Positions 36,837-45,307 of a stretch of DNA of 64,000 nt are shown piece after piece. Made by a program: the position numbers and the translations under genes. The notes under the pieces were generated by a model, which worked only from the letters and a program-made list of their open reading frames with translations, was not told the DNA's origin and did not search any database. How positions within the stretch are numbered: position 1 is the first letter of the stretch; each line of letters begins with the position of its first letter. This DNA comes from Ignavibacteria bacterium (GTDB taxonomy: Bacteria; Bacteroidota; Ignavibacteria; SZUA-365), in NCBI GenBank assembly GCA_016720835.1, contig JADKJW010000002.1, forward strand, positions 124,001 to 188,000. Direction: 5' to 3'.

Positions 36837-38114
36837 ATGTGGCAGCGTCTCTACAGCTTCCTCCTGCTCCCGTTCTTCCGGATCGGCATCACCCTGCTTG
36901 CGCTCGTGAACGGGAAAGTGCGCCGGGGACTGCGCGGACGCCGCGATCTCCTGCCGAATCTGCGCGCCTCGATGGCGCTCGCCGAGGGCGCGCGCTGCGC
37001 ATGGGTGCACGTGTCCTCGATGGGCGAATTCGAGCAGGCCAAACCGATCATCGAGGCCTTGAAAGCGGCGGTGCCGGACCTCTGCGTCGTGGTCTCCTTT
37101 TTCTCGCCTTCCGGCTACGACAACAGCCGCCGCTACCCGCATGCGGACGTGGTCACCTATCTCCCCGTCGACACGCGGCGCAATGCGCGGGACTTCCTCG
37201 CCGCCGTGCGGCCCGACATCGCCGTCTTCATCCGCTACGACATCTGGCCCAACCACGTGTGGGCCTGTGAAGATGCGGGCATCCCTCTCGTCCTCGCCAA
37301 CGCGACGATGCGCGACAACTCCGCGCGCCTCTCTCCGCTCGCGCGGGCTTTCCATCGCAGACTCTTCAACGCCTTCGACGCGATCCTGACCATCTCCGAG
37401 AGCGATGCGAACGCGTTCCGGCGTTTCGCGCTCACGAAGCCGCTCATCGAGCCCGCGGGCGACACGCGCTTCGACCGCGTCGCCGGCAGAGCCGACGCGG
37501 CCCGGGGCAAGAAGCTGATCCCCGACAAGCTTGTCGCCGGACGCAAGGTGCTCGTGGTCGGCAGCAGCTGGTCCGAGGACGAGGAGGTGCTGCTCCCGGC
37601 CCTCTTCACGATCATGAAGAACGACGCGCGCGTGCTCGCCGTCCTCGTCCCGCACGAACCGACCATCGAGCATCTCGAAACGCTCGAATACAAGCTCAAG
37701 GGCAAGGCCGCGTCCATCCGCTTTTCCTTCCTCGCCGAGTACGCGGACGAACCGGTGATCCTCATCGACAGTATCGGCATCCTGCTCTCGCTCTACGCGT
37801 CCGCCGATGTGGCTTTCGTGGGCGGCGGCTTCAAGAGCAACGTGCACAACACGCTCGAACCCGCGGCCTACGGCATCCCCGTCCTCTACGGCCCGAAAAT
37901 CCAGAACAGCCGCGAAGCCGAGCAGCTGCGCGAAGCCGGCGGCGGCTTCATCGTGCAGAACAAGCGCGAAGCCTACCGCCTCCTGCGCACGCTGCTGTCG
38001 GACGAGGACCGCCGCCGCGACGCCGGCGAGCGGGCCGGGACCTTCGTGCGCACGCGCGCAGGCGCGACGCAGCGCATCGTCGCGGCCATACTGCCGTACT
38101 TCGCGGAGCGGTGA
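36837..38114 (+). CDS. waaA: 3-deoxy-D-manno-octulosonic acid transferase
   Basis: A 425-residue Kdo transferase (KdtA/WaaA, GT30), which adds Kdo from CMP-Kdo to lipid A precursor at the inner membrane. An N-terminal membrane helix (LYSFLLLPFFRIGITLLALV) is followed by CAWVHVSSMGEFEQAKPIIE, with the conserved Glu, and VVVSFFSPSGYDNSRR, RYDIWPNHVWACEDAGIPLV, and the C-terminal VAFVGGGFKSNVHNTLEPAA and GIPVLYGPKIQNSREAEQL. All signature regions are present. It shows the organism makes lipid A/Kdo-type LPS. The ATG at 36837 starts the membrane helix. Confidence 0.95.
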   Translation: MWQRLYSFLLLPFFRIGITLLALVNGKVRRGLRGRRDLLPNLRASMALAEGARCAWVHVSSMGEFEQAKPIIEALKAAVPDLCVVVSFFSPSGYDNSRRYPHADVVTYLPVDTRRNARDFLAAVRPDIAVFIRYDIWPNHVWACEDAGIPLVLANATMRDNSARLSPLARAFHRRLFNAFDAILTISESDANAFRRFALTKPLIEPAGDTRFDRVAGRADAARGKKLIPDKLVAGRKVLVVGSSWSEDEEVLLPALFTIMKNDARVLAVLVPHEPTIEHLETLEYKLKGKAASIRFSFLAEYADEPVILIDSIGILLSLYASADVAFVGGGFKSNVHNTLEPAAYGIPVLYGPKIQNSREAEQLREAGGGFIVQNKREAYRLLRTLLSDEDRRRDAGERAGTFVRTRAGATQRIVAAILPYFAER

Positions 38115-38142
38115 GGAGAGTAGGGAGGAGGGAGTAGGGAGG
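38112..38142. repeat. AGTAGGGAGGAGGGAGT repeat (family C), solo copy
   Basis: This sequence directly follows the waaA stop and is almost the same as the inverted end of the composite element at 53222-53615. Confidence 0.75.
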
Positions 38143-38149
38143 GCCGCTG

Positions 38150-38165
38150 CCTAACGCTCGTTAGG
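38150..38165. terminator. Short hairpin between waaA and mazG
   Basis: CCTAACG, CT, CGTTAGG form a 7-bp perfect stem 36 bp after waaA and between convergent genes. Downstream, 38185-38243 is a small tandem of GCGTCCCCGTGTC units. The terminator assignment is tentative. Confidence 0.35.
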
Positions 38166-38265
38166 AACGGTGAATGCTTCGATGCAAGCGACCCCCGCGT
38201 CCCCGTGTCCCCGCCCCGCGTCCCCGTGTCACCGCCCGCGTCACCCGATCGCGTCTTCCATCCTT

Positions 38266-39030
38266 TCAATACGGCAGTCCCTTCGCTTCCTCCCAATACC
38301 GGTCCATTTCCTCGAGCGATGAGGAGTGAATGTCCTTGCCCGCGTCCTTCAGGCGCTTCTCGATGTGGCGGAAGCGGCGCGAGAATTTCTGAATGGTCTT
38401 GCGGAGCGCGTCCTCGGGATTGACGTCCACGAAGCGGGCGTAGTTGACGAGGGAGAAGAGCAGGTCGCCGAATTCCTCCTCGATCTCGTCCTTTGTCTGA
38501 TGGCCGATGGCGTCGCGCAGTTCACCGACTTCCTCCTCGACCTTCTTCCACACGTCGTCGCGGTGCGGCCAGTCGAAGCCCACTTTCGAGGCTTTGTCCT
38601 GCATGCGATGCGCCTTCAGCAGCGCAGGGAGCACGTCCGGGATGCCGTCGATCACCGACTCGCGGCCCTCGTCCATCTTAATCTGCTCCCAGTTCCGTTT
38701 GACGTCGTTCGCGTTCTCGACCACCACATCGCCGAAGATATGCGGATGCCGGCGGATGAGCTTTTCGATGATGGCCTGGAGCACGTCGCCGATCGCGAAG
38801 CGGCCGTCGCCCTCGGCGATTTCGGCATGGAACACCACGTGCAGGAGCAGGTCGCCGAGTTCGTTTTTCAGCTCCTCGTAGTCCTTGTGATCGATGGCCT
38901 CGACGGCTTCGTAGGCCTCTTCGATCGTGTGCCCCTTGATCGAATCGTGCGTCTGCGCGCGGTCCCACGGGCACTCCACGCGCAGTTTCTTCATGATGTC
39001 CAGCAGCCGCTCGAACGTGTATTCTTCCAT
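38266..39030 (-). CDS. mazG: Nucleoside triphosphate pyrophosphohydrolase MazG
   Basis: A 254-residue two-domain MazG that hydrolyses NTPs to NMPs and pyrophosphate. The N-terminal domain has CPWDRAQTHDSIKGHTIEEA and KNELGDLLLHVVFHAEIAEG (ExxE-x-ExxD magnesium site). The C-terminal domain repeats it as KKVEEEVGELRDAIG and IEEEFGDLLFSLVNYARFV. The start at 39030 (MEEYTFERLLDIMKKLR) is the family start; upstream in-frame sequence is the repeat-rich gap. It converges with waaA. Confidence 0.95.
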   Translation of the reverse strand: MEEYTFERLLDIMKKLRVECPWDRAQTHDSIKGHTIEEAYEAVEAIDHKDYEELKNELGDLLLHVVFHAEIAEGDGRFAIGDVLQAIIEKLIRRHPHIFGDVVVENANDVKRNWEQIKMDEGRESVIDGIPDVLPALLKAHRMQDKASKVGFDWPHRDDVWKKVEEEVGELRDAIGHQTKDEIEEEFGDLLFSLVNYARFVDVNPEDALRKTIQKFSRRFRHIEKRLKDAGKDIHSSSLEEMDRYWEEAKGLPY

Positions 39031-39103
39031 GGTGCTCCTTGTGTCGCGAAGTTCTCCAGCAAGATACAATTCTTCGCCGTACTGTCGCGGAGCGGGGAGG
39101 GCA

Positions 39104-39226
39104 AGTAGGGAGTGGGGAGTCAGGGTAAAAGACTTAATTGTCCTGTGAACTGGCAAGCGGGACGCTTGCCCCACCCGGGCTCGAGATTTTTCATTACTCC
39201 CTACTCCCCACTCCCCACTCCCCCTC
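39104..39226. mobile_element. MITE-like composite repeat, one core
   Basis: An AGTAGGGAGTGGGGAGT segment (39104-39120) and a roughly inverted ACTCCCTACTCCCCACTCC segment (39196-39214) flank a single hairpin core, GGCAAGCGGGACGCTTGCC (39152-39170). The core is followed by CCACCCGGGCTCGAG and ATTTTTC. The core-to-right-end part (39152-39213) is nearly the same as 53501-53602. There is no coding sequence. Confidence 0.6.
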
Positions 39227-39227
39227 C

Positions 39228-39258
39228 TTGACTAACTACAAGACACTGCATATATTTG
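39228..39258 (+). promoter_or_regulatory. Predicted promoter of the padR gene
   Basis: TTGACT and TATATTTG are 17 bp apart, an exact match to both boxes. It starts immediately at the end of the MITE-like repeat, 40 bp before the padR start. Confidence 0.8.
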
Positions 39259-39297
39259 TGAGGTCCTATATGAACACGAACATCTCCGGCCACCCCC

Positions 39298-39888
39298 ATG
39301 TCCCTCCCCCACGTCATTCTCGGTTTCCTGCACTACGCGCCCGCGTCGGGCTACGAGTTGAAGAAGACCTTCGACGCGACGGTGCGGCACTTCTGGCCGG
39401 CGGACCAGAGCCAGATCTACCGGACGCTCGCGCAGCTGGTCGACGACGGCCACGCCGAGACCGAGGAGATCGTCCAGTCCGGCAAGCCGAACAAGAAAGT
39501 GTACAGCATCACTCCCGCCGGTGAGAAGGAACTGCGCGGCTGGCTGCGCGCGGCGCCGGACGCCGCCGCGTCGCGCAATCCCGCCCTCGTGCGTCTCTTC
39601 TTTCTCGGCAACCTCGGCAACGACGCGATCCTCCCCATGCTCGACGCGGCCGAGGAGCGCCTGCGCGCGGAACTTCAGACGTACGCGTCCGTCCCGGATC
39701 TCGTCCGGGAGCACGCGGCCTTTTCCGTGACGAAGCGCGAGCGGTTCTTCTGGATGCTGACGCTCGAATACGGGCTCGCCGTCACCCGCGCGGAACTCGA
39801 CTGGATCGCGAGCATCAAGAAGCGCCTCAAGAAGAAATCCTACACGAACGTCTTTGCCACGCCGCGGCGGAGACGCGTCCTGAAATAA
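39298..39888 (+). CDS. PadR family transcriptional regulator
   Basis: A 196-residue regulator. The winged helix is SLPHVILGFLHYAPASGYEL, then HFWPADQSQIYRTLAQLVDD and KKVYSITPAGEKELRGWL, which is the usual PadR pattern. The C-terminal Vir-like dimerisation domain follows (FSVTKRERFFWMLTLEYGLA). It lies 12 bp before the TonB-dependent receptor gene and probably regulates it together with itself. The start has no clear Shine-Dalgarno sequence. An ATG at 39270 in another frame gives only a short ORF. Confidence 0.9.
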   Translation: MSLPHVILGFLHYAPASGYELKKTFDATVRHFWPADQSQIYRTLAQLVDDGHAETEEIVQSGKPNKKVYSITPAGEKELRGWLRAAPDAAASRNPALVRLFFLGNLGNDAILPMLDAAEERLRAELQTYASVPDLVREHAAFSVTKRERFFWMLTLEYGLAVTRAELDWIASIKKRLKKKSYTNVFATPRRRRVLK

Positions 39889-39900
39889 TTCCATACGCAC

Positions 39901-42252
39901 ATGCACAGAGCCTCGCCCATGACACGCGCCTGTTCCCTCATCCGCAACATCATGTTCTCCCTGTTCTGCCTTGCGGCCTGCGTGACGCACGCCCCGGGAC
40001 AGACGCCCCCATCCCCGCAGGGAGGCATCGCCGGCAGCGTCACCGACGCGGAGACGCGCGCGCCGCTCGTCGGCGCGAACGTGACCCTTCCAAGACTGCA
40101 GCGCGGCGCGACGACGGACGCGGACGGCCGCTTCCGCATCGACGGCGTGCCCGTCGGCTCCCACACGGCGCGCGTGACCTACATCGGGTATCAGCCCAAC
40201 GTCACCACGGATATCATCGTCCGTTCCGCCCGCGTGACCACGATGGAGGCGGCGCTCGCGCCGGGCGCGCTGCGCGGCGCGGAGGTCGTGGTGCAGGCGG
40301 CAGCCTTCGAGCGGGAGAGCGATGTGTCCGTGTCCGCCATGTCGCTCTCCGCGGAGGACATACGCCGGGAGGCGGCGACCGGAGGCGACATCAGCCGCAT
40401 CATCGCCGCCTTCCCTTCGGTCGCAAAGAGCAACGACACTCGCAACGACCTCGTGGTGCGCGGAGGCAGTCCGATCGAAAACGCCTTCTTCATCGACAAC
40501 ATCGAGATCCCCAACATCAACCACTACCCGCAGTACGGCGCCTCGGGCGGCGCGCTGGGCATCATCCACGTGGACGCGATTCGCGAGGTCGACTTTTCCG
40601 CGGGCGGCTTTTCCGCGCGCTACGGCGACCGCCTCTCGTCCGTCATGAACATCAGTCTGCGCGAGGGCAACAGGGAGGAGATTGACCTGCAGGCCGATCT
40701 GCACTTCATGGGCGCGGGCGTGCAGGCCGAGGGACCGCTGCCCGGCCGCGCGGGTTCCTGGTTCCTCTCCGCGCGGCGCAGCTGGCTCGACTTCCTCCTC
40801 ACGACCTTCTCGAGCGAGGTGCCGAGTTCCATCCCCGCCTACGGCGACGTGCACGCGAAAGTGGTCTGGCATCCATCGGAGGATCACACGCTCTCCCTGC
40901 TCGATATTTTCGCCGCCGACGCCTCGTCGAATTCCCGCGACGATGCGCGCGAGACCGGGGAGAATTCGTACGGACAACTGAACAGCACGCAGAACACCGC
41001 GGGACTCGGCTGGACCTGGCTCCGGGGTACGCAGGGATACTCCAACACCACGCTCGCGCACACCGCGATGCGTTTCGACCAATGGTACGGCTCCGTCGCC
41101 GACGGCGCGCTCCTGATGCGCAATGCCTCCGGCGAGGATGCGCTGAAGCTGCGCAGCATGCACTTCTGGCGCGCGGGCGAGCGGCACAGCCTCGAGGCCG
41201 GCTTCGACGCGACACTCACGCGCGTCACGCTGGACGCGGAGTACGGCGCGGCGCCGGGCGCGGACGGCATTCCCGCGGCAGCCCTGCGCCGCCTCGGCAC
41301 GCACAGCGACTGGCGCGCCGGAGCGTATCTCCAGTACGCCTGGAAACCGGCGCCGGAGCTGTCCATCACGGCGGGATTGCGGGCGGATTACGCCTCGCGC
41401 CAGGAGCGGTCCGCGATCTCGCCCCGCCTCTCGCTTCGCTGGGAGGTCTCGCCCGTCAGCACGGTCAGCGCGTCCGCCGGCGTGTACCTGCAGGCGCTGC
41501 CGTCCGTGCTGCTGTATCAGCAGGAGTCCAACCGCGAGCTCCCCTTCCCGAGAGCGCTGCACGCGATCCTCGGGTACGCGCTGCTGCTCGACGAGAACAC
41601 CCGCGCCCTCGCCGAGCTATACGCGAAGGAATACACGCGGCTGCCCGTCGATCCGACGCAACCGCAATTCTTCGTGCTCGACGAGCTGGCGCTCACGACG
41701 GACTACTTCAACGGGCATGCGCCGCTTTCCGGCGACGGCCGCGCGCGATCGTACGGTCTCGAACTCAGCGTGCAGAAGAAGCTGGTGGAGGATCTGTACG
41801 GCACCGTGAGCGCGTCGTTCAGCCGTTCCACGTATCGCGGCGCGGACGGCGTCTGGCGGGCGCGCGCCTACGACACCCGCTGGAGCGCGGCGCTGATGGG
41901 CGGGTACCGGCTGTCGCGAGACTGGGAATGCAGCGTACGGTGGATATTCTCGGGCGGCGCCCCGTACACGCCGTTCGACGCCGCCGCCTCCGTCGCCGCG
42001 CATCGGGGCGTGCCCGATCTGCAGCGCGTGTACGCCGCGCGGCTGCCCGCATATCACTCGCTGAACCTCCGTGCCGACCGGCGTTTCTTCTTCGAGCGCT
42101 CGACGCTCACCGCCTACCTCGCCGTCTGGAACGTGTACGGGCGCGAGAACGTCCCGTTCTACCGCTGGAACGAGAACAGCAACCGACAGGAAGCTCCGAA
42201 TCTCTGGAGCAACAGTCCCCTGCCGGTGTTCGGGCTGGAGTTTGAATTCTAG
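39901..42252 (+). CDS. TonB-dependent outer-membrane receptor
   Basis: A 783-residue receptor with a signal peptide ending near HAPGQ. It has an N-terminal carboxypeptidase-regulatory-like domain of about 85 residues (GIAGSVTDAETRAPLVGANV, GRFRIDGVPVGSHTARVTYI). The plug domain follows (DLVVRGGSPIENAFFIDNIE, FSARYGDRLSSVMNISL), then a 22-strand-type barrel ending in an aromatic residue (PVFGLEFEF). The substrate is unknown; no SusD-type partner is adjacent, which argues against a classic polysaccharide system. It probably shares a transcript with the padR regulator upstream. Confidence 0.92.
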   Translation: MHRASPMTRACSLIRNIMFSLFCLAACVTHAPGQTPPSPQGGIAGSVTDAETRAPLVGANVTLPRLQRGATTDADGRFRIDGVPVGSHTARVTYIGYQPNVTTDIIVRSARVTTMEAALAPGALRGAEVVVQAAAFERESDVSVSAMSLSAEDIRREAATGGDISRIIAAFPSVAKSNDTRNDLVVRGGSPIENAFFIDNIEIPNINHYPQYGASGGALGIIHVDAIREVDFSAGGFSARYGDRLSSVMNISLREGNREEIDLQADLHFMGAGVQAEGPLPGRAGSWFLSARRSWLDFLLTTFSSEVPSSIPAYGDVHAKVVWHPSEDHTLSLLDIFAADASSNSRDDARETGENSYGQLNSTQNTAGLGWTWLRGTQGYSNTTLAHTAMRFDQWYGSVADGALLMRNASGEDALKLRSMHFWRAGERHSLEAGFDATLTRVTLDAEYGAAPGADGIPAAALRRLGTHSDWRAGAYLQYAWKPAPELSITAGLRADYASRQERSAISPRLSLRWEVSPVSTVSASAGVYLQALPSVLLYQQESNRELPFPRALHAILGYALLLDENTRALAELYAKEYTRLPVDPTQPQFFVLDELALTTDYFNGHAPLSGDGRARSYGLELSVQKKLVEDLYGTVSASFSRSTYRGADGVWRARAYDTRWSAALMGGYRLSRDWECSVRWIFSGGAPYTPFDAAASVAAHRGVPDLQRVYAARLPAYHSLNLRADRRFFFERSTLTAYLAVWNVYGRENVPFYRWNENSNRQEAPNLWSNSPLPVFGLEFEF

Positions 42253-42355
42253 GGGTTTGTTCAGATCGGAATCGGACAAGCACGGAGGCTTGTCCCCACC
42301 CGGGCGGGGTTTGTTCAGATCGGAATCGGACAAGCACGGAGGCTTGTCCCCACCC
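42252..42355. repeat. 54-bp tandem repeat with hairpin cores (family D)
   Basis: Two copies (42252-42305 and 42306-42355) of a unit that contains TTCAGATCGGAATCGGACAA followed by a GACAAGC/GCTTGTC hairpin and CCCCACCC. It begins at the stop codon of the receptor gene. The units match the cores inside the element at 53222-53615, but the flanking CCCCACTCC ends are missing. Confidence 0.85.
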
Positions 42356-42376
42356 TCTCTTCCTTGCCTTTCCGCC

Positions 42377-42406
42377 TTGAAAGGACTAGGTTCGAACTGG
42401 TATACT
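42377..42406 (+). promoter_or_regulatory. Predicted promoter at the ftsX start
   Basis: TTGAAA and TATACT are 18 bp apart. The -10 box ends only 6 bp before the ATG at 42412, so transcription from it would give a leaderless or nearly leaderless mRNA. Confidence 0.4.
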
Positions 42407-42411
42407 GCCCT

Positions 42412-43305
42412 ATGAGCTTCACGTACACGTTCAAAGAGAGCCTTGCCGGCTTCAAGCGGAACAGGGCCGCGACGGTGATCACGATTTTCACCGTGAGCAT
42501 CGCGCTGCTTCTTCTGGGCGTGTTCACGATCATTACGATCAATTTCGGCCAGGTGGTCGATCAGATCCGCGGGCGCATGGACGTCGAGGTCTTCCTCAAG
42601 GAGGGACTCACGCTCGACCAGCACCGCCAGACGGGCCTGCAACTCAAGGCCATCCGCGGGGTGGAGGACGCGACCTACATTTCCAAGGAGAAGGCGGCCG
42701 AGATATTTCACAAGGAGTTCGGAGAGAATTACGGGGACATGCTCGACGTGAATCCCCTGCCCGCATCCTTCCAATTGAAAATTCACGAGGGCTACATCAA
42801 CGCCGACAGCATCGCCGCGATACAGAAGAAGGCGCTCCGCATCAAGACCGTCGACGACGTCGTGTACCGCAAGGCGCTGCTCGCGCTCATCGACCGGCGC
42901 GCGCAGGCCTTCAGCTACGCCACGCTCTTCATCGGCATCGTGCTCGGTCTCTCCGCGATCATCCTTGTGGCGAACACGATCCGCCTCACCATTTACGCGA
43001 AGCGCGAGATCATCCGCACGATGAAGCTCGTCGGCGCGACGTCCATGTTCATCCGCATGCCCTTCGTCATCGAGGGCCTGCTGCACGGTCTCGCGGGCGG
43101 CATCATCGCCTCCGCGCTGCTCGGCGTCTCCTACGCGTTCTTCATCGCGCCGATTTCGGAGGATCTGCTCCTGAACATCCCCGTGAATTTCTCCTTCTAC
43201 CTGTTCCTGGTCGGCCTCGGCGCCCTGCTCGGCCTCATCGGCAGCGTGCTCTCCATCGGGCGCTTCCTGCGCGAGGCCCTCGTCACGCACGCCTACCGCA
43301 TCTGA
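42412..43305 (+). CDS. ftsX: Cell-division protein FtsX
   Basis: A 297-residue FtsX, the membrane subunit of the FtsEX complex that activates septal peptidoglycan hydrolases. The first helix (ATVITIFTVSIALLLLGVFT) is followed by a periplasmic domain of about 110 residues (DVEVFLKEGLTLDQHRQTGL, YISKEKAAEIF, NPLPASFQLKI), then three helices of the FtsX permease domain (LFIGIVLGLSAIILVANTIR, KREIIRTMKLVGATSMFIRM). The pattern NPLPASF is typical of FtsX. No ftsE ATPase gene is adjacent, which is unusual. The methyltransferase gene follows after 34 bp. Confidence 0.93.
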   Translation: MSFTYTFKESLAGFKRNRAATVITIFTVSIALLLLGVFTIITINFGQVVDQIRGRMDVEVFLKEGLTLDQHRQTGLQLKAIRGVEDATYISKEKAAEIFHKEFGENYGDMLDVNPLPASFQLKIHEGYINADSIAAIQKKALRIKTVDDVVYRKALLALIDRRAQAFSYATLFIGIVLGLSAIILVANTIRLTIYAKREIIRTMKLVGATSMFIRMPFVIEGLLHGLAGGIIASALLGVSYAFFIAPISEDLLLNIPVNFSFYLFLVGLGALLGLIGSVLSIGRFLREALVTHAYRI

Positions 43306-43339
43306 GCCTTTCGTCCACTTCCTTCACACCGCACTCCCC

Positions 43340-44119
43340 ATGGCCAAAGTCACCTTCCCTGTCCAGCTCTCCCCCGGCGGCACGCGCCTGCTGCGCAAGC
43401 TCCATCACAACCTGCCGGACATGGAGAAGCACACGGCGGACTCCTCGTGCCTCTACGTCGGCAGCCGCTACGGCGAGAACGTGCTCGCCCTCGCGAAGCT
43501 GTTCCCCGGCACCATCCTCGGCGTGGACGAGGACTCCGAGGCGCTGCTGTACGCGCGCATGGCGCTGGGAAGCGCGGACTACGGCAAGCGCGTGGCCTTC
43601 AAGTTCATGACGCCCGTCACGCTCGGTTTCCCCGACGCGTCGCTCGACGTGGTGTTCGTCGACGGCCTTTTCACGAGCTATCCCAAGCAGAAGATGCTCT
43701 CCGAGTTGCGGCGCGTGCTGAAGCCGGGCGGCGCGCTCGCGCTCACCACGTCGATGTGGCTGGCGACGCCCGTGCCGACCTACGTGAAGGACGTGTGGGG
43801 CAGCATCGAATTCCAGGTGCCCTCGCGCGACGAGCTCCCGCCGATGATCATGGAGGCGGGCTTCAACATCCACGAACTGTTCGACGCCTCCAACGAACTC
43901 GTCTCCTTCTACAAGCAATTCTCCGGCGATGCGCACTCCATCGTCGCGGGAGGCTTCGAAGGCATGAAGCACATGAAGTCGCTCGTCAAGCACTACAAGC
44001 ACGAAATCGACGTCTATCTCAAGCTCGGCGGCGACAAGTTCATGGGGTACGGGGCGGTGTTGGCGGTGAAGAAAGTGGAAGGTGGAAAGGGTCAGGTGGA
44101 AGGTGGAAAGGCGATGTGA
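43340..44119 (+). CDS. SAM-dependent methyltransferase (class I) with repeat-derived C-terminus
   Basis: A 259-residue Rossmann-fold methyltransferase: CLYVGSRYGENVLALAKLFP is SAM motif I, GVDEDSEALLYARM motif II, DASLDVVFVDGLFTS motif IV, and LRRVLKPGGALALTTSMW motif VI. This resembles UbiE/Gcd14-like small-molecule methyltransferases; the substrate is unknown. The last 14 residues (VEGGKGQVEGGKAM) are translated from the GGTGGAAGG repeat that starts at 44074, and are not part of the fold. Confidence 0.82.
   Translation: MAKVTFPVQLSPGGTRLLRKLHHNLPDMEKHTADSSCLYVGSRYGENVLALAKLFPGTILGVDEDSEALLYARMALGSADYGKRVAFKFMTPVTLGFPDASLDVVFVDGLFTSYPKQKMLSELRRVLKPGGALALTTSMWLATPVPTYVKDVWGSIEFQVPSRDELPPMIMEAGFNIHELFDASNELVSFYKQFSGDAHSIVAGGFEGMKHMKSLVKHYKHEIDVYLKLGGDKFMGYGAVLAVKKVEGGKGQVEGGKAM
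44074..44112. repeat. GGTGGAAGG-type repeat (family A), copy 3
   Basis: Iterated GTGGAAGGTGGAAAGG and TCAGGTGGAAGG within the last codons of the methyltransferase gene. Confidence 0.85.
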
Positions 44120-44267
44120 GATTGTAGATGGGAGATAAAGCAAAAACCGGGTGGGGACCTGCCTGCGCTTCGCGTTGCTCAGCTTCGGCGGGCAGGCAGC
44201 CCGGCGCGAGTGTCACATGTCGGCGCGATGGAGCACCTGCGATGAGGTGCAGGATGTCTTCATCTTC

Positions 44268-44338
44268 ATTCTGACTTCTGAATTCTGACTTCTGAATTCT
44301 GACTTCTGACTTCTGAATTCAGACTTCTGGATTCCGGA
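44268..44338. repeat. TTCTGAATTCTGACTTCTG repeat (family B)
   Basis: About six near-identical units of CTGAATT and CTGACTT. It overlaps the last codons of the uridine kinase gene on the minus strand. A shorter array of the same sequence is at 63853-63876. The preceding 44120-44267 holds fragments of the family D core and no gene. Confidence 0.85.
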
Positions 44339-44942
44339 TTTTCCTGCAGTACTCCGCCACCGCATCCGCCGCGGCTTCATTCATCGATTCGAACGGGACG
44401 ATGATATCCGCGTGGCGCCTCGAAGGTTCGACGAAGGCGCGATGCATGGGGTCGACGCTGCCGCGCCATTGCTCGAGGATCGATTCCGGCGTGCGGCCGC
44501 GCTCGACCACGTCGCGCCGGGAGCGGCGCTCGAGGCGCACGGCGTCCGGCGCGTCGACGAAGACGCGCAGATCCATCTGCTCGCGCAGGGACTCCTCCGC
44601 GAGGATGAGGATGCCGTCCACCACGATGAAGGGCCGCGGCTCGAGGCGGCGGGTCTCCCCGGTGCGGAGATGCGTCGAGAAGTCGTACAGGGGCTGCTCC
44701 ACGGTGCGACCCGCCTTCAGCGCGCGGATGTGTTCAGCGCAGAGCGCGGTGTCCAGCGCGTCGGGATGGTCGAAGTTGCTCGCCGCGCGCACCTCGAAGG
44801 GCTGATGCGAGATGTCCTTGTAGTACGCGTCGTGCTGCACCAGCAGGACGTTGTCCGCGCCCAGCCGCTCGATGACGAGGCGCGCGAAGGTGGTCTTGCC
44901 CGAGCCGCTTCCGCCGGCGATTCCGATGACGACTGAAAACAT
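44319..44942 (-). CDS. udk: Uridine kinase
   Basis: A 207-residue P-loop kinase that phosphorylates uridine/cytidine. VIGIAGGSGSGKTTFARLVI is the Walker A. VQHDAYYKDISHQPFEVRAA and SNFDHPDALDTALCAEHIRA bind substrate, and RPFIVVDGILILAEESLREQ is Walker B-like; FVDAPDAVRLERRSRRDVVE forms the lid. All family regions are present. The ATG at 44942 precedes the first strand; a longer frame upstream lacks similarity. The last codons (RNPEV) run into the TTCTGAATTC repeat. Confidence 0.95.
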   Translation of the reverse strand: MFSVVIGIAGGSGSGKTTFARLVIERLGADNVLLVQHDAYYKDISHQPFEVRAASNFDHPDALDTALCAEHIRALKAGRTVEQPLYDFSTHLRTGETRRLEPRPFIVVDGILILAEESLREQMDLRVFVDAPDAVRLERRSRRDVVERGRTPESILEQWRGSVDPMHRAFVEPSRRHADIIVPFESMNEAAADAVAEYCRKIRNPEV

Positions 44943-45307
44943 CGATGGGACTCTCTCTGATCGTGTGTATCTCAGGCGAATATAGTGTTTCTCGAAGCTG
45001 AACGGGCAGATCCATCGCTGCGCTGCATATGACATATTTTCCGAACGACACTCGAAGCTTGAACGTTGAGATCCTTCTGCGCCTGCGGCGCATCAGGATG
45101 ACCGTTGCCTTTCACATTCATCCAACCATGTCACCCTGATCCGCCGGCCTGTCCGCCGAAGCTCCGAAGGAGCGTAGGAGGAAGGCGGAGAAGGGTCTGC
45201 TGTGACAGGCCAATGAGCTGCTCTAACAGGGATGTCATCGCCCTGTATCCACATGGCCGAAAGCCATGTACGAGGACTCGGCATGACATCGGTGAAAACG
45301 TGCGCCG

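Noticed and set aside
39270..39524. A plus-strand ORF starting at the ATG at 39270, just after the padR promoter
   Set aside because: It is out of frame with padR and has no family motif; the padR frame starting at 39298 explains the region.
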